64,000 nt of DNA, taken from the NCBI GenBank assembly GCA_963795055.1, contig CAWCGJ010000025.1, positions 124,001 through 188,000 of the forward strand, in the 5' to 3' direction. This DNA is from JASHPR01 sp963795055. Lineage in GTDB: Bacteria > Actinomycetota > Actinomycetes > Streptosporangiales > Streptosporangiaceae. A program made the translations under genes and the position numbers. The stretch's first letter is position 1. Each line of letters begins with the position of its first letter. This document shows, piece after piece, positions 17,581-26,948 of the stretch. The notes below the pieces were generated by a model. It ran no database searches. It was given only the letters and a program-made list of their open reading frames with translations, and was not told where the DNA came from.

Positions 17581-18035
17581 AGCAGCGCGACAAGGTCGCG
17601 ATGGCCGCGGACGAGGTGGCCGCGTTCCTGGCCGGGTCCCGCAAGCTGCAGCTGGCCACGATCAACCGGGACGGGACCCCGCACCTGGTCACGATGTACT
17701 ACGTGATGCTGGACGGGCGGATCGCGTTCTGGACCTACCGTGCTTCGCAGAAGGCGCTCAACCTGGCGCGCGATCCGCGGGTCACCTGCCTGGTGGAGGC
17801 CGGCGAGCAGTACTTCGACCTGCGCGGCGTCCAGGTGCAGGGCGTGGTCCGGACCGTCGAGGACCCAGCCGCCGTGCTGGAGATCGGGCGCCGCATCGCC
17901 GTCGTCATGGCCGGCGTGCACGACGGCCTGGCGGATGACTACGTCGAGCACACCGCGCGCAAGCGCCTCGGCTACGTGGTCGAGCCCGCCCGGGTCATCT
18001 CCTGGGACCACGCCAAGCTGCTGCCCCAGGGGTAG
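17577..18035 (+). CDS. PPOX-class flavin/F420-binding protein
   Basis: Split-barrel protein of 152 residues of the pyridoxamine-phosphate-oxidase-like superfamily. LQLATINRDGTPHLVTMYYVM and IAFWTYRASQKALNLARDPRVTCLVEAG are the conserved barrel strands. Members of this group bind FMN or F420. The start ATG overlaps the SDR stop. Its operon position with steroid-type SDRs suggests reduction of an unsaturated intermediate or cofactor recycling; that is inference. Confidence 0.8.
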   Translation: MKQRDKVAMAADEVAAFLAGSRKLQLATINRDGTPHLVTMYYVMLDGRIAFWTYRASQKALNLARDPRVTCLVEAGEQYFDLRGVQVQGVVRTVEDPAAVLEIGRRIAVVMAGVHDGLADDYVEHTARKRLGYVVEPARVISWDHAKLLPQG

Positions 18036-18054
18036 CGGCCGCCGCGCCAGCCGG

Positions 18055-19173
18055 TCAGGCCCAGAGCGCCTGGCTGGCCAGCCGGGCCCCTTCCGCCATC
18101 GCCGCCAGCTTCGCCCAGGTGACCTGCGGGTCGACCGTGGCGGACGTGGCGAACGTGGCGAAGCCGCAGTCGCTGCTGGCCAGGACGTTCTCCCGGCCGA
18201 CCAGCTGCGCGTAGCGCTCGATCCGCTGCGCCACCAGCTCGGGGTGCTCCACGTAGTTGGTCGTGGAATCGATCACGCCCGGGATGATGGCCTTGCCGTC
18301 CGGCAGCGTGACCTCCTCGAAGACCGCCCACTCGTGCTCGTGGCGGGGGTTGGCGCCCTCGAACGAGATCGCGGCCGGCCGGGCCTTGAGCACCTCGCCG
18401 AGGATCTGGCCCAACGGGACGTCGCTGGTGTGCGGGCCCTCGTAGTTGCCCCAGCACAGGTGCAGCCGCATCGCCTCGGGCGGGATGTCCCTGGTGGCGT
18501 GGTTGATCGCGGCCACCCGGGCGGTGACCGCGGCCATGAACCCCTCCGGCGTGCCGCCGATCCCGGCCACGTTCCACCCCATGGCCAGGTCCGGGCAGTC
18601 GAGCTGGAGGACCAGGCCGGCCGCGTGGATGGCGTCGTACTCGGTCTTCATCGCGTCGGCCAGGGCGGCGATGTACTCCTCGTCGCCGCCGTAGTGCTGG
18701 TTGGCGTGGAAGAGCGCGATCACGCCGGGGGACGCGGCCGACATGAACACGTCGGCGACGTCCCGCCCGGCGGCGGCCTGCTTGAGGTTGGCGATGTCGG
18801 CTTCCACCAGCGAGGTGTCGCGGTAGGCCACCGGCCCGACGCAGGCGGGGTTGGTCAGCCGCCGCGACCGGGCCCGCTCCGACATCATCCGCTCGCCCCA
18901 CGCGGGGAAGTCGTCGTAGTCCTTCGGCCGTATCGGCCGCCCCTCCCCGCCGAACCCGGTCAGCCGCTCGGTCACGTAGGTGGCGTAGCTCGGCTTGCTC
19001 GCCTCGCCGTCGTTGACCACGTCGACCCCCGCGTCGATCTGGGCCTGCACGACCGACCGGACCGCGTCGGCCAGCTGGCCGGCATCCCGTTGCGAAGAAT
19101 CGAGCGGCAGGCCCGCGGGCCGGGGCAGGCTGCCGGTGTGCGTGGTCAGGATGCGCTCGGTGCTCAGCTGCAT
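18055..19173 (-). CDS. MetE C-terminal-like (cobalamin-independent methionine synthase family) protein
   Basis: TIM-barrel protein of 372 residues matching only the catalytic C-terminal half of MetE. It starts with TTHTGSLPRP, typical of short MetE-like proteins. Candidate zinc ligands are in LHLCWGNYEGPH and SSDCGFATFATSATVD. Full MetE is about twice as long, so methionine synthesis is unlikely. Such short paralogs are linked to methyl or alkyl transfer to thiols. It lies in the same strand as, and 37 nt beyond, the aldehyde dehydrogenase, under the KstR-like box at 20731. A second copy of the family is at 28252. Confidence 0.8.
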   Translation of the reverse strand: MQLSTERILTTHTGSLPRPAGLPLDSSQRDAGQLADAVRSVVQAQIDAGVDVVNDGEASKPSYATYVTERLTGFGGEGRPIRPKDYDDFPAWGERMMSERARSRRLTNPACVGPVAYRDTSLVEADIANLKQAAAGRDVADVFMSAASPGVIALFHANQHYGGDEEYIAALADAMKTEYDAIHAAGLVLQLDCPDLAMGWNVAGIGGTPEGFMAAVTARVAAINHATRDIPPEAMRLHLCWGNYEGPHTSDVPLGQILGEVLKARPAAISFEGANPRHEHEWAVFEEVTLPDGKAIIPGVIDSTTNYVEHPELVAQRIERYAQLVGRENVLASSDCGFATFATSATVDPQVTWAKLAAMAEGARLASQALWA

Positions 19174-19209
19174 GACAGGTCCTCCCCCTGCGTCGGCCTG
19201 GTCAGAGAG

Positions 19210-20718
19210 CTACATCATTTCGTCGGTCGTGGGGAGCAGGACGGTCTTCAGCTCGGTGTAGGACTCGATGGCGGGGCGGCCGCCCTCGCGGCCGAGGCCG
19301 GACTGGCGGTACCCGCCGAAGGCCGCGTGCGGCTCGAGCTGGTAGCCGTTGATGCCGACCGTGCCGGCCCGGATGGCCCTGGTCATCCGCATCGCGCGCT
19401 TGATGTCGCTGGTCCAGACCGTGGCCGCGAGCCCGTAGTCGGTGTCGTTGGCGATCCGCACCGCCTCTTCCTCGTCGCCGAACGGGATCACCGACAGCAC
19501 CGGGCCGAAGATCTCCTCCCGGGCGATGCTCATGTCGTTGGATACGTCGGTGAACAGCGTCGGCGCGACGAAGTTGCCCGCGGCCAGGTCGCCCTCGCCG
19601 CGGGTGCCGCCGCAGACCAGCCGGGCGCCCTCGGCCTGGCCCTGGGCGATCAAACCGAGCACCCGGTCCATCTGCCTGCTGTTGATCAGTGGCGACGACG
19701 TGACCGTGGGGTCGAACGGGTTGCCGTAGGTGACCATCCCGCCGATCATCTCGGCCATCGACAGGAACTCGTCGGCCACGTCCCGCTGCACCAGCGCCCG
19801 GGTCTGCGCCAGGCAGACCTGCCCGGACAGGCCGAGGGTGACGGTGCCCATCGTGATCGCCGCGGCCGAGCCCACGTCCGCGTCGGCGAACACCAGCGCC
19901 GGGCTCTTGCCTCCCATCTCCAGGCTGACCCGCTTGAACCCGTCCGCGGACGCCTCGACGATCTTGCGGCCCACGGCCCGGCTGCCGGTGAACGACAGCT
20001 TGCTGACCATCGGGTGGTGGATCAGCGCGTCGCCGGTCGGGTCACCCGGGCCGGTGACGACGTTGAGCACCCCGGGCGGAAGCCCGGCTTCGGAGATCAG
20101 CCCGGCCAGGCGGAGCACGGCGAACGTGGCGTACTCCGACGGCTTGAGCACCACGGTGCACCCGGCGGCCAGGGCCGGGGCCAGCTTCTGCGCGGACAGC
20201 AGCAGCGGCGCGTTCCACGGGACCACCGCGCCGACCACGCCGACCGGCTCGCGCAGCGTCATGACCATGTGGTCGCCGCCCTGGTACGGCGGCAGCGTCT
20301 CGCCGGCCAGCTTGTCCACCCACCCGGCGTGGTGGTCGAACACGTCGGCCACGAAGCCGGCCGAGGTCGCGTAGACGCTGCCGAAGCTCAGCGGGACGCT
20401 GTTGTCGAGCGCCTGCAGCTTCAGCAGCTCGTCGCCGTGCTCGCGGACCAGGTCCGCGACCCGGCGCAGCACCCGGATCCGCTCGCCGGCCCGGGCCCGC
20501 GGCCACGGCCCGTCGTCGAAGGCCCGGCGGGCCGCGCGCACCGCCAGGTCCACGTCGGCGGGCGCGGCGACGGGGAACGAGGCCACGTCCTCCCCGGTCG
20601 CGGGGTGCCGGTGCGTCCAGATCTCGCCGCCCTGGGCCGCGACCCACTGCCCGTCGATCAGCATCAGCCCGTCGGCGAGGCCGATCTCATCGCGATGCGG
20701 CTTGATCGAGGCAACCAC
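19210..20718 (-). CDS. Aldehyde dehydrogenase
   Basis: NAD(P)-dependent aldehyde dehydrogenase of 502 residues. VPWNAPLLLSAQKLAPALAAG and LKPSEYA bind cofactor; FTGSRAVGRKI follows; LEMGGKSPALVF carries the general-base Glu; SGQVCLAQTRALV carries the catalytic Cys. The C-terminal FGGYRQSGLGREGG is standard. The GTG start lies 13 nt from a perfect KstR box at 20731-20744, so it is steroid-regulated. A role in oxidising the C26 or another side-chain aldehyde is plausible. Confidence 0.9.
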   Translation of the reverse strand: MVASIKPHRDEIGLADGLMLIDGQWVAAQGGEIWTHRHPATGEDVASFPVAAPADVDLAVRAARRAFDDGPWPRARAGERIRVLRRVADLVREHGDELLKLQALDNSVPLSFGSVYATSAGFVADVFDHHAGWVDKLAGETLPPYQGGDHMVMTLREPVGVVGAVVPWNAPLLLSAQKLAPALAAGCTVVLKPSEYATFAVLRLAGLISEAGLPPGVLNVVTGPGDPTGDALIHHPMVSKLSFTGSRAVGRKIVEASADGFKRVSLEMGGKSPALVFADADVGSAAAITMGTVTLGLSGQVCLAQTRALVQRDVADEFLSMAEMIGGMVTYGNPFDPTVTSSPLINSRQMDRVLGLIAQGQAEGARLVCGGTRGEGDLAAGNFVAPTLFTDVSNDMSIAREEIFGPVLSVIPFGDEEEAVRIANDTDYGLAATVWTSDIKRAMRMTRAIRAGTVGINGYQLEPHAAFGGYRQSGLGREGGRPAIESYTELKTVLLPTTDEMM

Positions 20719-20730
20719 CGCGCCCCCTAA

Positions 20731-20744
20731 TAGAACACGTTCTA
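20731..20744. promoter_or_regulatory. KstR operator (perfect palindrome)
   Basis: TAGAACACGTTCTA is a perfect 14-bp palindrome matching TnnAACnnGTTnnA. It lies 13 nt upstream of the aldehyde dehydrogenase (minus) and 49 nt upstream of the truncated patatin gene (plus). The identical sequence recurs at 25601. Confidence 0.85.
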
Positions 20745-20792
20745 ATTACCGGGAGCGTAACATGCGGCCGTACCCGGGAAAGGGGAGTGGCC

Positions 20793-20966
20793 ATGCAGGG
20801 AGATCAGGCCCTGGTCCTCGGCGGCGGCGGCGTGGCGGGCATCGCGTGGATCACCGGCCTGCTGACCGGGCTCGCCGTGGCCGGGCAGGACGTGACCGGG
20901 GCGGACGTGATCATCGGCACGTCGGGCCGCGCCCAGGGCCGCGACGGCCTGGTCGATGCCGGCTAG
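20793..20966 (+). pseudogene. Truncated patatin-like phospholipase fragment
   Basis: An open frame of 57 residues starts MQGDQALVLGGGGVAGIAW, the glycine-rich oxyanion-hole motif of patatin-like lipases. It continues with TGADVIIGTS, the start of the nucleophile elbow GxSxG. After GTS it diverges (GRAQGRDGLVDAG) and stops, where a patatin normally runs 250 residues more. It therefore lacks a complete elbow and the catalytic Asp. It lies downstream of a KstR box. I read it as an internal-deletion remnant of a steroid-regulated lipase, not a functional gene. Confidence 0.75.
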
Positions 20967-20984
20967 GCCGGGTTAGGCTGCCGA

Positions 20985-20998
20985 AGCAAGCGCTCGGT
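20985..20998. promoter_or_regulatory. KstR2-like operator
   Basis: AGCAAGCGCTCGGT matches AnCAAGnnCTTGnT at all but one fixed position. That is the consensus of KstR2, the HIP-CoA-responsive repressor of ring C/D genes. It ends 15 nt before the echA20 start, the position expected for the ipd operon. Confidence 0.6.
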
Positions 20999-21013
20999 TG
21001 ACAGGAAGCCGCG

Positions 21014-21757
21014 ATGGGAATCCAGCTGCGCAGCGATGACGGCGTCGCCGAGGTCGTCATCGACTTCCCGCCGGTCAACGCGCTCCCCGTCCAGGGCTGG
21101 TTCGAGCTCGCCGACGCTGTGACCGCGGCCGGCGCCGACCCTGCCGTCCGGGCGGTCATCCTCGCGGCCGAGGGCCGCGGCTTCTGCGCGGGCGTGGACA
21201 TCAAGCAGATGCAGCGGACGCCCGGGCACGAGGCCCTGCTCGGCGCCAACCGCGGCTGCTTCGCCGCGTTCGCCGCGGTCTACGACTGCGCGGTGCCGGT
21301 CATCGCCGCCGTGCACGGCTTCTGCCTCGGCGGCGGCGTCGGCCTGGCCGGCAACGCCGACATCGTCGTGGCCGCGTCGGACGCGACGTTCGGCCTGCCC
21401 GAGGTCGACCGGGGCGCTCTCGGCGCGGCGACGCACCTGTCCCGGCTGGTGCCGCAGCACCTGATGCGCGCCATGGTCTATACCTGCCGCACCGTGTCCG
21501 CGCAGCAGCTGCTCGCCTTCGGCTCGGTGCTCGAGGTGGTGCCGCCGCCGGAGCTGCGGGCCGCGGCCAGGGCCGTGGCCGGCGAGATCGCCGCCAAGAA
21601 CCCCGCCGTCATCCGGCTGGCCAAGCAGTCGCTGAACGGCATCGACCCGGTCGACGTCAAGCGCAGCTACCGGTACGAGCAGGGGTTCACCTTCGAGCTC
21701 AACCTCACCGGGGTCTCCGACGAGGCGCGCCAGGCGTTCCTGGACCGGCCCTCGTGA
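21014..21757 (+). CDS. echA20: EchA20-like crotonase, ring D hydrolase
   Basis: Enoyl-CoA hydratase/isomerase-fold protein of 247 residues, the same length as mycobacterial EchA20. Oxyanion-hole parts are EGRGFCAGVDIKQM and HGFCLGGGVGLAGNADIV; FGLPEVDRGALGAATHLSRL follows. In the cholesterol pathway EchA20 opens the last-but-one ring of HIEC-CoA by hydrolysis to give COCHEA-CoA. The start ATG has AGGAAG upstream and a KstR2-like box at 20985. It overlaps ipdA by GTGA, forming a tightly coupled four-gene operon. Confidence 0.9.
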   Translation: MGIQLRSDDGVAEVVIDFPPVNALPVQGWFELADAVTAAGADPAVRAVILAAEGRGFCAGVDIKQMQRTPGHEALLGANRGCFAAFAAVYDCAVPVIAAVHGFCLGGGVGLAGNADIVVAASDATFGLPEVDRGALGAATHLSRLVPQHLMRAMVYTCRTVSAQQLLAFGSVLEVVPPPELRAAARAVAGEIAAKNPAVIRLAKQSLNGIDPVDVKRSYRYEQGFTFELNLTGVSDEARQAFLDRPS

Positions 21758-22629
21758 CCAGCAAGATACTCAGCCCCGACGACGTCGCCGGCGAGCTGCG
21801 CTCGGGCATGACGATCGGGATCGGCGGGTGGGGATCCCGGCGCAAGCCGATGGCCCTGGTCCGGGCCATCGTCAGGTCGGGCCTGACGGACCTGACGATC
21901 GTCTCCTACGGCGGGCCCGACGTCGGGCTGCTGATGGCCGCCGGCCGCGTGCGCCGGGTGGTCTGCGGTTTCGTCACCCTGGACACGATCCCGCTCGAGC
22001 CGCATTTTCGGCTGGGCCGCCAGGCCGGCACCGTCGAGCTCACCGAGCTGGACGAGGGCATGATGCACTGGGGCCTGCTCGCGGCCGCGCACCGGCTGCC
22101 GTTCCTGCCGATCCGGGCCGGCCTCGGCTCCGACGTGCTGAGGGTCAACCCCGGCCTGCGCACGGTCCGGTCCCCGTATGCCGACGGCGAGGAGCTCACC
22201 GCGATGCCGGCGTTGCGGCTCGACGCGGCGCTCATCCACCTCAACCGGGCCGACCCGCACGGCAACGGGCAGTACCTCGGTCCGGACCCGTACTTCGACG
22301 ACCTGTTCTGCCAGGCGGCCGACCGGAGCTTCCTGTCCTGCGAGCGGATCGTGGCCACGCCGGACCTGCTCGCCTCTGGCCCCGTGCAGAGCCTGCTGGT
22401 GAACCGGACCATGATCGACGCCGTGGTCGAGGCACCCGGCGGAGCCCACTTCACCAGCTGCGTCCCCGACTATGCCCGCGACGAGGCGTTCCAGGCGGAA
22501 TACGCGAGATCCGCGGCGAGCCCGCAGGCCTGGGAACAGTTCCGGGCCGACTACCTGTCCGGTGACGAGGCCGCCTATCAGGAGGCCGTCGGGCGCTTCC
22601 GGGCGCGGACGGCGGCGGCCCGCGCATGA
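21754..22629 (+). CDS. ipdA: COCHEA-CoA hydrolase alpha subunit
   Basis: CoA-transferase family I alpha subunit of 291 residues. SGMTIGIGGWGSRRKPMALVRAI is the N-terminal binding loop; LTIVSYGGPDVGLLMAAG follows. IpdAB is a CoA-transferase-like heterodimer that hydrolyses the last ring (C) of the steroid nucleus as a retro-Claisen reaction. The order echA20-ipdA-ipdB-ipdC is the same as M. tuberculosis Rv3550-Rv3553. GTG start inside the echA20 stop and ATGA overlap with ipdB indicate translational coupling. Confidence 0.9.
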   Translation: MTSKILSPDDVAGELRSGMTIGIGGWGSRRKPMALVRAIVRSGLTDLTIVSYGGPDVGLLMAAGRVRRVVCGFVTLDTIPLEPHFRLGRQAGTVELTELDEGMMHWGLLAAAHRLPFLPIRAGLGSDVLRVNPGLRTVRSPYADGEELTAMPALRLDAALIHLNRADPHGNGQYLGPDPYFDDLFCQAADRSFLSCERIVATPDLLASGPVQSLLVNRTMIDAVVEAPGGAHFTSCVPDYARDEAFQAEYARSAASPQAWEQFRADYLSGDEAAYQEAVGRFRARTAAARA

Positions 22630-23384
22630 GCGCCGGCGACGTGACCCGGGCCGAGGTCTGCGTGGTGGCCTGCGCCGAGGCATGGCGCGGCGACGGCGCG
22701 GTCCTGGCCAGTCCCACGGGCCTGATCCCCGGGCTCGGCGCCCGGCTCGCGCAGCTCACGTTCGCGCCCGACCTGCTGCTGTCCGACGGCGAGGCCTACC
22801 TGGTCGCCACGCCGGACGGCCCGGCCCAGGACGCCGCCGTGGTCGAGGGCTGGCTGCCGTACCGGTCGGTGTTCACGGTGGTGGCCGCCGGCCGCCGGCA
22901 CGCGATGATGGGGGCCGCGCAGCTGGACCGGTACGGGAACCAGAACATCTCCTGCATCGGGGACTGGGCCCGGCCCGCCGCGCAGCTGCTCGGCGTGCGC
23001 GGCGCGCCCGGCAACACCGTCAACCACCCGGTCAGCTACTGGGTACCGCGGCACTCGCGGCGGGTCTTCGTCGAGGCGGTCGACTTGGTCTGCGGCGTCG
23101 GCTACGACCGGGCCGCGGGCGCCGGCCGGGCGGGCGCCCGCTTCCACGAGCTCCGGGTGGTGGTCAGCAATCTGGCGGTCCTGGACTTCCTGACCCCGGA
23201 CCACGCCATGCGCCTGCGCTCGGTCCATCCCGGGGTCACGATGTCCGAGGTGGTGGCCGGCACCGGCTTCCCGCTGGTGGTCCCGGACGATGTCCCGCTC
23301 ACCCGTCTGCCGACGCCGCAGGAGCTGGCGCTGATCCGCGGTCGGCTGGACCCCGGGGCCCGGCGCGAGAAGGAGCTGGCGTGA
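22626..23384 (+). CDS. ipdB: COCHEA-CoA hydrolase beta subunit
   Basis: CoA-transferase family I beta subunit of 252 residues, partner of IpdA. Distinct parts are ADLLLSDGEAYLVATPDGP-like region (APDLLLSDGEAYLV), MMGAAQLDRYGNQNISCIGD and GAPGNTVNHPVSYWV. IpdB orthologs lack the usual catalytic Glu of transferases, in keeping with hydrolase activity; I see no obvious Glu-containing active motif here. Overlaps with genes on both sides. Confidence 0.9.
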   Translation: MSAGDVTRAEVCVVACAEAWRGDGAVLASPTGLIPGLGARLAQLTFAPDLLLSDGEAYLVATPDGPAQDAAVVEGWLPYRSVFTVVAAGRRHAMMGAAQLDRYGNQNISCIGDWARPAAQLLGVRGAPGNTVNHPVSYWVPRHSRRVFVEAVDLVCGVGYDRAAGAGRAGARFHELRVVVSNLAVLDFLTPDHAMRLRSVHPGVTMSEVVAGTGFPLVVPDDVPLTRLPTPQELALIRGRLDPGARREKELA

Positions 23385-24422
23385 TCCGTACGCCGCTGAC
23401 CGACCTGCTGGGCATCCGCCACCCGATCGTGCAGACCGGCATGGGGTACGTGTCCGGGGCCCGGCTGACCGCGGCCACGTCCGCGGCGGGCGGGCTCGGC
23501 ATCATCGCCTCGGCGACGATGAGCCCCGAGACGTTGCGTTCGGTCATCAAGGAAGTTAAGCAACGCACCGACGCGCCGTTCGGGGTCAACGTGCGGTCCG
23601 ACGCGACGGACGCGGCCGAGCGGGTCGAGCTGATCATCGCCGAGGGCGTGCGCGCCGCCTCGTTCGCGCTGGCTCCCCGGCGGGACCTGATGGCCCGGCT
23701 CAAGGACGCGGGCGTGGTCGTGATCCCGTCGGTCGGCGCCCGCCGGCACGCCGAGAAGGTGGCGGCCTGGGGCGCCGACGCGGTCATCGCGGCGGGCGGC
23801 GAGGCCGGGGGGCACACCGGCGCGGTGCCGACGAGCCTGCTCATCCCGCAGGTCGCGGACGCGGTGGACATCCCGGTGGTGGCGGCGGGCGGGTTCTTCG
23901 ACGGGCGCGGCCTGGTCGCGGCGCTCGCCTACGGCGCGGCCGGCATCGCGATGGGCACCCGCTTCCTGCTGACCAGCGACAGCCCGGTGCCCGACGCGGT
24001 CAAGCAGGTCTACCTGGCCAGCGACGTCACCGGGACGGTGGTCACCACCCGGGTCGACGGCGTGCCGCACCGGGTGCTGCGCACGCCGCTGGTGGAGCGC
24101 CTGGACCGGGCCGGGCCGGTGCGCAGCGTGCTGCGGTCGGCCCGCAGCGCCGCGGCGTTCCGCGGGCTGTCGGGGCTGAGCTGGCCGGAGCTGATCCGGC
24201 AGGGCCGGGCGATGCGCCGTGGCACCGGGCTGACCTGGGGGCAGGTGCTGATGGCCGCGAACACCCCGATGCTGCTCCACGCGGCGATGGTGGACGGCCG
24301 GCCCGACCTGGGGCTGATGTCCTCCGGCCAGGTGGCCGGGCTGATCGACGACCTGCCGTCCTGCGCCGAGCTGATCGCCCGGATCATGTCCGAGGCCGAG
24401 CAGTGCCTGGCCCGCCTGGGCG

Positions 24423-24439
<17 letters not shown>
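23381..24439 (+). CDS. ipdC: IpdC-like FMN-dependent oxidoreductase (nitronate monooxygenase family)
   Basis: TIM-barrel flavoprotein of 352 residues. LLGIRHPIVQTGMGYVSGARL, AGGLGIIASATM, GGEAGGHTGAVPTSLLIPQVAD and AAGGFFDGRGLVAALAYGAAGIAMGTRF are the FMN- and substrate-binding segments. It matches mycobacterial IpdC (Rv3553), annotated as a nitropropane dioxygenase but acting as a reductase on a ring C/D intermediate. The GTG start overlaps the ipdB stop (GTGA). Its 3' end overlaps the convergent fadA6 by 17 bp. Confidence 0.9.
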
Positions 24440-25574
<1,135 letters not shown>

Positions 25575-25600
25575 CGCCCCGCTCCTCTGGTTACACTACC

Positions 25601-25614
25601 TAGAACACGTTCTA
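25601..25614. promoter_or_regulatory. KstR operator (perfect palindrome)
   Basis: TAGAACACGTTCTA, identical to the site at 20731. It is centred between fadA6 (minus, start 25574) and fadE26 (plus, start 25722). The structured leader element begins only 5 nt after it on the fadE26 side. Confidence 0.85.
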
Positions 25615-25619
25615 TTGAA

Positions 25620-25681
25620 CCCTTTTCATCCGCCGATGTCCGCTCAGAGCACGCGGACAGTCGTGGGGAGGATGAAAAGGG
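25620..25681 (+). ncRNA. Candidate structured leader element, copy 2 (best formed)
   Basis: A 12-bp perfect outer stem pairs CCCTTTTCATCC (25620-25631) with GGATGAAAAGGG (25670-25681). Inside, GTCCGC (25638-25643) pairs with GCGGAC (25653-25658) around a 9-nt loop. The 3' side contains GGGGAGGATGAAA, conserved in all three copies. It sits between the KstR box and fadE26, ending 40 nt before the start codon and leaving the gene's own GGAGGG site free. Likely a 5'-UTR RNA structure; a DNA-level palindrome cannot be excluded. Confidence 0.65.
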
Positions 25682-25721
25682 CGCATTTATACCGCCTGTC
25701 GAGGCCAACCGTGGAGGGCGG

Positions 25722-26930
25722 ATGCACCTGGCCTACACGCCCGAGCAGGAGCGGCTCCGCCAGCAGCTGCGCGAGTACTTCGCCGGCCTGATGACGCCCG
25801 AGCTCCGCCGCGGGCTGGCCGAGACCGGCGGTGACTACGGCGACGGGCAGGCCTACCGCGCCATCGTCCGGCAGCTCGGCCGCGACGGCTGGCTGGCCCT
25901 GGGCTGGCCCGCGGAGTACGGCGGGCGCGACGGCTCCATGCTCGACCAGCTCATCTTCACCGACGAGGCGGCGACCGCCGGGGTACCGGTGCCGTTCCTG
26001 ACCCTCAACACCGTGGGCCCGACGATCATGCGGTACGGCACCGATGAGCAGAAGGCCCGCTACCTGCCCCGGATCGCGGCCGGCGAGATCCACTTCTCCA
26101 TCGGCTACTCCGAACCCGAGGCCGGTACCGACCTGGCCGCGCTGCGCACCCGGGCGGTACGGGACGGGGACAGCTACCTGATCAACGGCCAGAAGATGTG
26201 GACCAGCCTGATCCAGTACGCGGACTACGTGTGGCTGGCCTGCCGGACCGACCCCGACGCGCCCCGGCACCGGGGCCTGTCCATCCTCATCGTGCCGACC
26301 GACGCCCCCGGGTTCTCCTGGACGCCGGTGCGCACGGTGGCCGGGCCGACCACGAGCGCGACCTACTACTCCGACGTGCGCGTGCCCGCTTCCGCCCTGG
26401 TCGGCGAGGAGAACCAGGGCTGGCCGCTGATCACCAACCAGCTCAACCACGAGCGGGTCGCGCTCACCTCGTCGGCGCCGGTTCGCTCCGCGCTGCGCGA
26501 CGTCTGCGACTGGGCCGCCGCCACCAAGCTAGCCAGCGGCCAGCGGGTCATCGACCAGGAGTGGGTCCAGCTCAACCTGGCCCGGGTGCACGCCAAGGCC
26601 GAGTTCCTCAAGCTGGTCAACTGGCGGATCGCGGCCGAGGCCGACGCGGCGGCCGACGGGGCGGCCGGGAGCGGCCACGGGCTCGGCCCCGCCGCGGCCT
26701 CGGCGACCAAGGTCTTCGGCACCGAGTTCGCCACCGAGGCCTACCGGCTGCTGATGGAGGTGCTCGGCGCCAACGCCCACGTCCGCGAGGGATCGGCGGG
26801 GGCCGTGCTGTCCGGCCGGATCGAGCGGATGCACCGCGCCGCCCTGATCCTGACCTTCGGCGGTGGCACGAACGAGGTACAGCGCGACATCATCGCCGCC
26901 GCTGGCCTCGGGCTGCCCATCCGCCGCTGA
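25722..26930 (+). CDS. fadE26: Acyl-CoA dehydrogenase FadE26 (ChsE4 subunit)
   Basis: Acyl-CoA dehydrogenase of 402 residues, very close to M. tuberculosis FadE26 (Rv3504). Flavin-site segments FSIGYSEPEAGTDLAAL and NGQKMWTSLIQYADYVWLA, then NQLNHERVALTS, and LILTFGGGTNEVQRDIIA. In mycobacteria ChsE4 pairs with ChsE5 (FadE27) as an alpha2-beta2 heterotetramer that dehydrogenates steroid side-chain CoA esters; only one subunit of each pair carries the catalytic Glu. The start is set by GGAGGG upstream of ATG 25722. Confidence 0.93.
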   Translation: MHLAYTPEQERLRQQLREYFAGLMTPELRRGLAETGGDYGDGQAYRAIVRQLGRDGWLALGWPAEYGGRDGSMLDQLIFTDEAATAGVPVPFLTLNTVGPTIMRYGTDEQKARYLPRIAAGEIHFSIGYSEPEAGTDLAALRTRAVRDGDSYLINGQKMWTSLIQYADYVWLACRTDPDAPRHRGLSILIVPTDAPGFSWTPVRTVAGPTTSATYYSDVRVPASALVGEENQGWPLITNQLNHERVALTSSAPVRSALRDVCDWAAATKLASGQRVIDQEWVQLNLARVHAKAEFLKLVNWRIAAEADAAADGAAGSGHGLGPAAASATKVFGTEFATEAYRLLMEVLGANAHVREGSAGAVLSGRIERMHRAALILTFGGGTNEVQRDIIAAAGLGLPIRR

Positions 26931-26948
26931 GGAGGACCCGGGAACCCG

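Noticed and set aside
17740..20730. A 996-residue plus-strand open frame
   Set aside because: It is antisense to the MetE-like and aldehyde dehydrogenase genes, shows only Arg/Gly/His-rich composition and no domain; it is a GC-codon shadow.
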